Positions 55,264 through 61,542 of a DNA stretch of 64,000 nucleotides are shown piece by piece (the stretch's first letter is position 1; every line of letters starts with the position of its first letter). Both the position numbers and the translations under genes were made by a program. The stretch comes from Rhodococcus sp. WMMA185 (GTDB lineage Bacteria; Actinomycetota; Actinomycetes; Mycobacteriales; Mycobacteriaceae), in assembly GCF_001767395.1 (NCBI RefSeq), contig NZ_CP017014.1, positions 3,356,501 to 3,420,500 of the forward strand, given 5' to 3'. The notes under the pieces were generated by a model. It worked only from the letters and a program-made list of their open reading frames with translations, was not told where the DNA came from and did no database searches.

Positions 55264-56306
55264 GACTGCTCCTCTTTTCTGCGCTGCCACGCATACAGCG
55301 TCCACGGCTCGCCGCCGGTGTCGTCGTCTCCGGGAAAGTCGAGGTAGATCGCCTCGACCGGCATCCCGACGTGCACACTCTCGGGAGCTACCCCGCGTAG
55401 CTCGCCGAGCATGCGAACGCCTTCCTCCAATTCGACGAGGGCCACCACGAACGGCACAGAACGCCCGGGAACCTTCGGTGCGTGATGGACCACGAAACTG
55501 AATACGGTGCCGCGCCCCGACGACACCACGTAATCGGTCTTCTCGGACTTGTCCTTCCACAGCGCGGGCACCGGCGGGTGCTGCAGAGATCCGTCGTCAC
55601 GCTTCTGGATCCGCAACTCGTGCGCGGCCACACCATCCCAGAAGAACTGCGTGTCCGGCGACGCACCGGGCCGCATCATCTTCGTGGGGTCCAGATCGCC
55701 GATCGACGCGCCCTGGCCGTTCGCCGAATGTGACATCGGTACAGTCTGACCATCCGAATGTGACATTGGTTCAGTGGGTTTGGGTGGCGGAGCGAACTTC
55801 AGGATGCGAAACAGCGATTCGGCCACGACCTCGTCGGTGCCGTCCTCCGCCGCTACGGTCCACACGGCGTGGGTTGTGTAGAACCAGCCCTCACCCAGTG
55901 CTGTCTTCTTGGGTCCGACGACGTCCCCGAGCGTGGTGGAGATGGTGACCTCTTCGCCGACTTTCAGATAGCGGTGGTAGATCTGATCGGAGTTGGTCGC
56001 CACCACCGACGTGAACCCGGCCTCATCGAGGATGTTCGTCATCAGCCCCAGAGGATCATCGGGCTGCCGAACGGCATTCAGGCCCTGCATCGTCCACACC
56101 TGCGCCATCGCGGGCGGTGCGACGATACCGTCGTGTCCGGCGGCCCGCGCGGCAGATTCATCGACGTAGATCGGGTTCTTGTCGCCGATCGCCTCCACCC
56201 AGTTGCGGATCATCGGCAGATTGATCGGGTCGCGCCCAGCGCGCGGGGCGCTCGGACCTGCGGCCCGAATCTCTTCTGCGGCAGCGAGAATCTGTTCGGA
56301 TCTCAT
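55260..56306 (-). CDS. chsH2: MaoC-like hydratase/DUF35 protein ChsH2
   Basis: A 348-residue two-domain protein, about 37 residues longer than the 311 recalled for M. tuberculosis ChsH2. The N-terminal hot-dog domain (to about 185) partners ChsH1; the C-terminal DUF35 domain (from about 225) binds Ltp2. Between them is a linker encoded in part by a repeat element, giving the duplicated words EPMSHSDGQ and VPMSHSANGQ. ATG at 56306 is used, with AGGAG upstream at long spacing. It overlaps chsH1 by four bases. Confidence 0.92.
   Translation of the reverse strand: MRSEQILAAAEEIRAAGPSAPRAGRDPINLPMIRNWVEAIGDKNPIYVDESAARAAGHDGIVAPPAMAQVWTMQGLNAVRQPDDPLGLMTNILDEAGFTSVVATNSDQIYHRYLKVGEEVTISTTLGDVVGPKKTALGEGWFYTTHAVWTVAAEDGTDEVVAESLFRILKFAPPPKPTEPMSHSDGQTVPMSHSANGQGASIGDLDPTKMMRPGASPDTQFFWDGVAAHELRIQKRDDGSLQHPPVPALWKDKSEKTDYVVSSGRGTVFSFVVHHAPKVPGRSVPFVVALVELEEGVRMLGELRGVAPESVHVGMPVEAIYLDFPGDDDTGGEPWTLYAWQRRKEEQS
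55724..55770. repeat. Diverged copy of the palindromic repeat inside chsH2
   Basis: CCGAATGTGACATCGGT (55724-55740) and CCGAATGTGACATTGGT (55754-55770) are direct repeats matching at 16 of 17 bases. Over 42 bases the region matches copy 2 (25961-26002) at 34 positions, including the loop CAGTCTGACC. It lies in frame in the linker between the two domains of chsH2. Confidence 0.8.
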
Positions 56307-56320
56307 GTGAGGAGTTACTC

Positions 56321-57472
56321 CTATCGCGGGACTCGGGGTAGCTTCAGGCCGGCGGTAGCGATCAACTCGCGCATCACCTCGTTGACGCCGCCACCGAAGG
56401 TGATCACCAGGTTTCGCTTGACCTGCATGTCGAGCCACGTCATCAGGTCCGCAGTCTCGGGCTCCGATGGGTCACCGTACCGCCCGACAATCTCCTCGGC
56501 GAGCCTGCCGATCCGCTGAATACGTTCGGTAGCAAATACTTTCGTCGCAGACGCGTCGGCGATGTCGACGGCTCCCGAGTCGCTCGACGCAACCTGCCAG
56601 TTGAGTAGCTCGTTGAGCCGGTACGTCGCGTGTATCTCCCCGAGCGCACGCCGGACGTTCGGCTCGTCGAGCAGATCCTGTGCCGCGGCCCAGTTGCGGA
56701 TTCGGTCGTAGAGACCGCCGACCCGGCCGGCGGGACCCAGCATGACGCGCTCGTGGTTGAGCTGAGTGGTGATCAGCTTCCAACCCTGATTCTCTTCTCC
56801 AACCAGCATGTCTGCGGGAACTCGGACGTCGGAGTAGTAGGTGGCATTGACATGATGGGCACCGTCGCACGTGATGATCGGAGTCCAGCTGTAGCCCGGG
56901 TCCCGGGTATCGACGATGAGTATCGAGATACCGCGATGACGCGAATCCGCAGGACCCGTCCGCACAGCGAGCCACAGGTAGTCGGCATCGTGGCCGCCGG
57001 TAGTGAAGATCTTCTGACCGTTGACTACGTACTCGTCGCCCACCCGTACCGCGGTAGTTCGCAGTGCGGCGAGATCCGTGCCCGCATCGGGCTCGGTGTA
57101 GCCGATCGCGAAGTGCACCTCACCGGCCAGGATCGCCGGGAGGAACTTGCGTTTCTGCTCCGCCGTCCCGTACTCCTGCAGCGTGGGGCCGACCGTCTGC
57201 AGGGTCACTGCGGGCAGCGGTACATCCGCTCGCGTGGCCTCATTGACGAAGATCTGCTGCTCGATCTCTCCGAAACCACGACCCCCGAACTCCACCGGCC
57301 AGCCGACGCCGAGCCAACCGTCTTTGCCCATCCGGCGGATGACCTCGCGGTAGGTGGATCCGTGCCGCTCCGTGCGCATCCGTGTCGCCTCTGCCGGAGT
57401 GATCAATCCGGAGAAGTAGCGTCGCAGTTCCGCCTGCAGTTCGCGCTGTTCGTCTGTCAGATCGATGAACAC
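56321..57472 (-). CDS. chsE2: Acyl-CoA dehydrogenase subunit ChsE2 (FadE29)
   Basis: A 383-residue acyl-CoA dehydrogenase matching FadE29. Typical segments are FAIGYTEPDAGTDLAAL, NGQKIFTTGGHDADYLWLA and QLNHERVMLGPAGRVGGLYD. It forms an alpha2-beta2 heterotetramer with ChsE1 that dehydrogenates the 3-carbon side-chain acyl-CoA. The start is GTG at 57472, overlapping the chsE1 end by 16 bases; the next gene starts 14 bases after its stop. Confidence 0.95.
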   Translation of the reverse strand: MFIDLTDEQRELQAELRRYFSGLITPAEATRMRTERHGSTYREVIRRMGKDGWLGVGWPVEFGGRGFGEIEQQIFVNEATRADVPLPAVTLQTVGPTLQEYGTAEQKRKFLPAILAGEVHFAIGYTEPDAGTDLAALRTTAVRVGDEYVVNGQKIFTTGGHDADYLWLAVRTGPADSRHRGISILIVDTRDPGYSWTPIITCDGAHHVNATYYSDVRVPADMLVGEENQGWKLITTQLNHERVMLGPAGRVGGLYDRIRNWAAAQDLLDEPNVRRALGEIHATYRLNELLNWQVASSDSGAVDIADASATKVFATERIQRIGRLAEEIVGRYGDPSEPETADLMTWLDMQVKRNLVITFGGGVNEVMRELIATAGLKLPRVPR

Positions 57473-58497
57473 CGGGCCCCCACGAGGTCGAGTCGATACG
57501 AGGCGCCACCTACGAGGCGGGCCAGGTCTTTGGCGGTCGAGTAGTACCGATGCAGCGGATAGGTGACGTCCACGCCGATTCCGCCGTGAAGGTGGTGCAG
57601 CACCTGCATCGCGGCAGGCACCTCGGCGGCGATCCAGTACGCCATGACGTCCAGGTCGTCCTGGGCGTCAAGGCCTTCGGACACCCGCCACAACGCCGCG
57701 AGCGCGGACACGTGCAGCGTGCGTGCCGTGACGTAGACGTCCGCGATCTGCTGGGAGACCGCCTGAAATGTAGCGAGCGGTCTACCGAACTGATGCCTCG
57801 AGGCGAGATGTTCGCCGGTGAGAGCCGTTGCCCCTGACAGAAGTCCGTCCGCAACGGCTCCGATCGACGCCAATGCGATGCGATAGAGGGTTTGCACGGC
57901 GTCCTCGCCGGGCGCGAGGAGTTCGGCGCGGGCGGCATCGAATCCGATCGCGAATTCCGGACTGCCGGACGCCGACGGTGTAGGGGTGAGCGTGACACCC
58001 TCAGCACCAGGTTCGACCAGCACCACACCCGCGGTACTCGGAACCAGGATCCGGTAGGCCTCCTCCGCGAACGGAACCGCCAGCACACGTCCGGTCACGC
58101 GGTACCCATCCTCGTCGGGGACCGCGGTCACCGAGGGGCTAGCCGCGAACTGCGCACCGGGCTCGGCAAGAGCGGCGGTGAACGTGCGCCCGTCGGCAAG
58201 ACCGGCAAGCAGTGCATCCTGCTGTGCATCGTCACCTAGGGCCACGATCGGCAGCACCCCGAAGCCGAGGGTCGCGAGCGCGGGGATCTGCGCCGCCTTC
58301 TTCCCTACTTCGGTGAGCAACGCCCCGACATCGCTGACCGAAAGCCCCTCGCCGCCGAGCCGTTCCGGCAAGGCCAGCGTGAGCAGATCGGCTTCGGCGA
58401 ACGCGGCCCACAGGGCGTCGCCATCGACGTCGCGGGCCAGTAATCCAGCCGCGACTTGCCTCACGGCCTCCTGAGTTTCATCTCGAGTGAAGTCCAC
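57457..58497 (-). CDS. chsE1: Acyl-CoA dehydrogenase subunit ChsE1 (FadE28)
   Basis: A 346-residue acyl-CoA dehydrogenase-fold protein matching FadE28, the partner of ChsE2. Segments include ERLGGEGLSVSDVGALLTEVG, HLASRHQFGRPLATFQAVSQQ and HLHGGIGVDVTYPLHRYY. The start is GTG at 58497. First gene of the leftward operon chsE1-chsE2-chsH1H2-ltp2. In M. tuberculosis cyp125 stands at this operon head; here there is none, and the KstR site lies 22 bases upstream of chsE1. Confidence 0.95.
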   Translation of the reverse strand: MDFTRDETQEAVRQVAAGLLARDVDGDALWAAFAEADLLTLALPERLGGEGLSVSDVGALLTEVGKKAAQIPALATLGFGVLPIVALGDDAQQDALLAGLADGRTFTAALAEPGAQFAASPSVTAVPDEDGYRVTGRVLAVPFAEEAYRILVPSTAGVVLVEPGAEGVTLTPTPSASGSPEFAIGFDAARAELLAPGEDAVQTLYRIALASIGAVADGLLSGATALTGEHLASRHQFGRPLATFQAVSQQIADVYVTARTLHVSALAALWRVSEGLDAQDDLDVMAYWIAAEVPAAMQVLHHLHGGIGVDVTYPLHRYYSTAKDLARLVGGASYRLDLVGARCSSI

Positions 58498-58519
58498 GCT
58501 GAGAATCCCACTTTCGATT

Positions 58520-58533
58520 TAGAACGTGTTCTA
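58520..58533. promoter_or_regulatory. KstR operator of the chsE1 operon
   Basis: TAGAACGTGTTCTA is a perfect 14-base palindrome matching the KstR consensus throughout. It lies between fadE34 and chsE1 and gives the side-chain operon its own KstR-controlled promoter. Confidence 0.92.
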
Positions 58534-58580
58534 GTTGTATCACCATCCGCGAACTCGCAAAAGCCCCATCGCGGTCCGGT

Positions 58581-60743
58581 TCAGCCGCGGGGCAGGCCGA
58601 GGATGCGCTCGGCCGCAACCGTCAACAGGATTTGCGTAGTTCCTCCCGCAATCGACAGGCAGCGGGTATTGAGAAATTCGCGCGCCAGCGGGCCTTCCAC
58701 CCAACCCTCGACACCACCGAGTTCCATGGCGAATTCGGCGACCGCCTGACGCTGACGAACACCCACGAGCTTGCGCACACTCGATTCGGGTCCTGGGTCC
58801 TGACCGCCGAGTTGCCGCAGCGTGGTGCGCAGTTCGAGTTGGGACCCGACAAGGGCATTGCTGATCAGTTGGCCCAACCGGTCGTCGGTCACCGGATCAC
58901 CGTCGCCCGCAAGTCGAAGCAGTTCCTCCACCTCGTCGCCGAGCGACGATCCCCCGCCCATTGCGACGCGCTCGTTCGCCAGCGTGGTGCGGGCCAGCTT
59001 CCAGCCGTCACCGAGATTGCCCACCACCAACTCGTCGGGTACGAACACATCCTCGAGGCGCACCTCGTTGAACAGGGCGTCGCCGGTGATCTCGCGGAGC
59101 GGTGAGACCATGATCCCCGGGCTGGACATGTCCACGAGGAAATAGCTGATGCCCTTGTGTTTAGGTGCATCGCGGTCGGTGCGTGCAAGGCAGATCGCCC
59201 AATCCGCCTCTTTCGCCAGCGATGTCCAGACCTTCTGGCCGTTCAGCCTCCACCCGCCGTCGACCTTTTGCGCAGCCGTCCGCAATGACGCGAGGTCGGA
59301 ACCCGCACCCGGTTCGCTGAACAGCTGGCACCAGACGATCTCGCCGCGCAGGGTGGGTGTCGCGAACCGTTCGATCTGTTCGGGGCTACCGTGCTCGAGA
59401 ATGGTGGGCACGGCCCACCAGCCGATCACCAGATCAGGCCTGCCGACGCCGGCATCTGCCAGCTCCTCCTCGATCAGAATCTGCTCGGCTGCACGCGCAC
59501 CCCTGCCGTATGGCTTCGGCCAGTGCGGTGCCAGATAGCCGGAATCCGCGAGTGCGGCCCGGCGCTCCGATTCCGGCCGCGCCATAAGTTCGGCAACATC
59601 CGCACGTATGCGTTCACGCTCATCGTCGAGGGCGCCGAGATCGATCGACAAGTGCCTGCGCGCACCGCCGCGAGTCAGCTCGGCCACCCGCGCCCGCCAG
59701 CGACTGGAGCCGCCGAGCAGCTGCCGCAGCGATACCGCACGGCGAAGGTAGAAGTGGGCGTCGTGTTCCCAGGTGAAGCCGATGCCGCCGAGTACCTGAA
59801 TGCAGTCCTTCGCCGTGTCGACGGCAGCATCGAGCGTGATGGACGCGGCTACCGCTGCAGCGATCGGCAATTCACCGCCGCTGCCGTCCCACGCGTCTTC
59901 CGCCGCCACGGCGGCGTCCCAGGCCGCGGCGCTGGCCTGTTCCACCCGGCACAACATCTCGGCGCAAAGGTGTTTGATCGCCTGGAACGATCCGATCGGC
60001 TTCCCGAACTGTTCTCGAATCTTGGCGTACTCCACCGCCGTTCGCAGGCACCAGCCCGCGATGCCCGATGCCTCCGCTGCGGCCAACGTCGCAGCGAGAT
60101 CGGAGACCAATTCATCCGGAAGAGACGTGATCACACGGTCAGGCGCGACCGTCACCTCCTCGCAACGCACCCGCGCGAGTGGACGACTCCAGTCGATCGG
60201 ATCGGCACTGGTGATCTCCAGACCTGCAGACTCGCCGTCTACCAGGCACCACACCGATTCGTCGCCCACTGTGGCCGGCAGCAGCACCGACACCCCCACA
60301 TCGCCGCCGATCGCGAAACCTGCGTCGCCCGTGAGCAACAGTGCGCCGTCAGCGCCCGGCGTTGCGGTAACCGGAGGGTTGCCAAGAGCCACGGCGCACG
60401 GCACAGCGCCCTCCGCGAGGTCCGCGGACCACCGTTTCGATGCGGCACCCGAGCTGCGCCCGACCACGAGCGCGGCTAGAGCGGTGGAGAGAACAGGTCC
60501 TGGCACGAGTTCGGTCGCGGCCTGCTCGAGCATGGCGGCTAGATCGGCGATGTCGGCTCCCGCACCACCGACCTCGTCGGGTACAGCGACCGAGAAAGTT
60601 CCGAGTGAGGCGAAGGACAACCAGGTGGCTCGCCATGAATCTGCTGGCCCAAGGCGTACCGTGGCCAGTGGATCTTCGGCCCGCGCCCAGGAGCGGACCG
60701 AGTCCGCTGCCGCCCTCTGCTCCTCGGTGGTGGCGACTGTCAC
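58581..60743 (-). CDS. fadE34: Two-domain acyl-CoA dehydrogenase FadE34 (ChsE3)
   Basis: A 720-residue protein with two acyl-CoA dehydrogenase domains in one chain (about 1-370 and 380-720), as in FadE34 of M. tuberculosis, encoded there too beside kstR. The first half ends with QVLGGIGFTWEHDAHFYLRR; the second has WCQLFSEPGAGSDLASLRTA and NGQKVWTSLAKEADWAICLA. It dehydrogenates the 5-carbon side-chain CoA ester. The start is GTG at 60743, divergent from kstR with a KstR site between. The chsE1 operon follows in the same direction. Confidence 0.94.
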   Translation of the reverse strand: MTVATTEEQRAAADSVRSWARAEDPLATVRLGPADSWRATWLSFASLGTFSVAVPDEVGGAGADIADLAAMLEQAATELVPGPVLSTALAALVVGRSSGAASKRWSADLAEGAVPCAVALGNPPVTATPGADGALLLTGDAGFAIGGDVGVSVLLPATVGDESVWCLVDGESAGLEITSADPIDWSRPLARVRCEEVTVAPDRVITSLPDELVSDLAATLAAAEASGIAGWCLRTAVEYAKIREQFGKPIGSFQAIKHLCAEMLCRVEQASAAAWDAAVAAEDAWDGSGGELPIAAAVAASITLDAAVDTAKDCIQVLGGIGFTWEHDAHFYLRRAVSLRQLLGGSSRWRARVAELTRGGARRHLSIDLGALDDERERIRADVAELMARPESERRAALADSGYLAPHWPKPYGRGARAAEQILIEEELADAGVGRPDLVIGWWAVPTILEHGSPEQIERFATPTLRGEIVWCQLFSEPGAGSDLASLRTAAQKVDGGWRLNGQKVWTSLAKEADWAICLARTDRDAPKHKGISYFLVDMSSPGIMVSPLREITGDALFNEVRLEDVFVPDELVVGNLGDGWKLARTTLANERVAMGGGSSLGDEVEELLRLAGDGDPVTDDRLGQLISNALVGSQLELRTTLRQLGGQDPGPESSVRKLVGVRQRQAVAEFAMELGGVEGWVEGPLAREFLNTRCLSIAGGTTQILLTVAAERILGLPRG

Positions 60744-60779
60744 AACGAGTATCCGCCTCTCATAGGTGACACATTCATC

Positions 60780-60793
60780 TAGAACGTGTTCTA
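60780..60793. promoter_or_regulatory. KstR operator between fadE34 and kstR
   Basis: TAGAACGTGTTCTA, identical to the 58520 site, lies 36 bases from the fadE34 start and 43 from the kstR start. It implies autoregulation of kstR. Confidence 0.93.
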
Positions 60794-60836
60794 ATATGAC
60801 ACGGGCTATGAGTCAAGGCACGAAGGAAAACAGGTT

Positions 60837-61475
60837 ATGACGATCAGCTCTCGATCACAGTCCTCGACGGTCGCTGCTGCGACGCTGGGCGAGGACGACC
60901 TCGGTTCCAACGCGCAGAAGGAGCGGCGCAAGCGCATCCTCGACGCCACCCTGGCTCTCGCATCCAAGGGTGGATACGAAGCCGTACAGATGCGGGCGGT
61001 CGCCGAGCGGGCCGATGTCGCGGTGGGCACGCTGTACCGCTATTTCCCCTCCAAGGTGCACCTGCTGGTATCGGCGCTCGCCCGCGAGTTCGAGCGGATC
61101 GATTCGCGAGGCAAGAACCCTCCCGGCCGCAACCCGCTCGAGCGGATGCAGCTGATCCTCAGCCAGATCACGCGGGCCATGCAGCGCGACCCACTGTTGG
61201 CCGAAGCGATGACGAGAGCCTTCATGTTCGCCGACGCCTCCGCGGCCGCCGAGGTGGATCAGGTGGGCAGGCTGATGGATCGTCTCTTCGCGCGTGCCAT
61301 GACGGACACCGAGCCCACCGCCGAAGAGTTGTCGATCGCTCGTGTCATCTCCGACGTATGGCTGTCGAATCTGGTCGCCTGGCTCACACGACGATCTTCG
61401 GCGACCGATGTCGCGAACCGGCTGGAACTCACGGTGGAACTGCTGTTGGGCGACGGCAGCCGCAGACCCGAGTAG
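60837..61475 (+). CDS. kstR: Cholesterol-catabolism repressor KstR (TetR family)
   Basis: A 212-residue TetR-family repressor matching KstR (Rv3574) along its length, for instance GGYEAVQMRAVAERADVAVG, TLYRYFPSKVHLLVSAL and ARVISDVWLSNLVAWLTRR. The N-terminal helix-turn-helix spans roughly residues 45-75. It represses the cholesterol regulon until bound by a 3-oxo-cholestenoyl-CoA-type ligand. ATG at 60837 is used, with AAGGAAAA upstream. Sites resembling its operator are found at 2197, 22626, 22729, 29316, 29394, 58520 and 60780. Confidence 0.96.
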   Translation: MTISSRSQSSTVAAATLGEDDLGSNAQKERRKRILDATLALASKGGYEAVQMRAVAERADVAVGTLYRYFPSKVHLLVSALAREFERIDSRGKNPPGRNPLERMQLILSQITRAMQRDPLLAEAMTRAFMFADASAAAEVDQVGRLMDRLFARAMTDTEPTAEELSIARVISDVWLSNLVAWLTRRSSATDVANRLELTVELLLGDGSRRPE

Positions 61476-61542
61476 GCGTGGTCGGAGCACAACACAATCC
61501 GCCGGCGCACTCGCAGGCGTCGAATCACCTAGATTTGAACAT

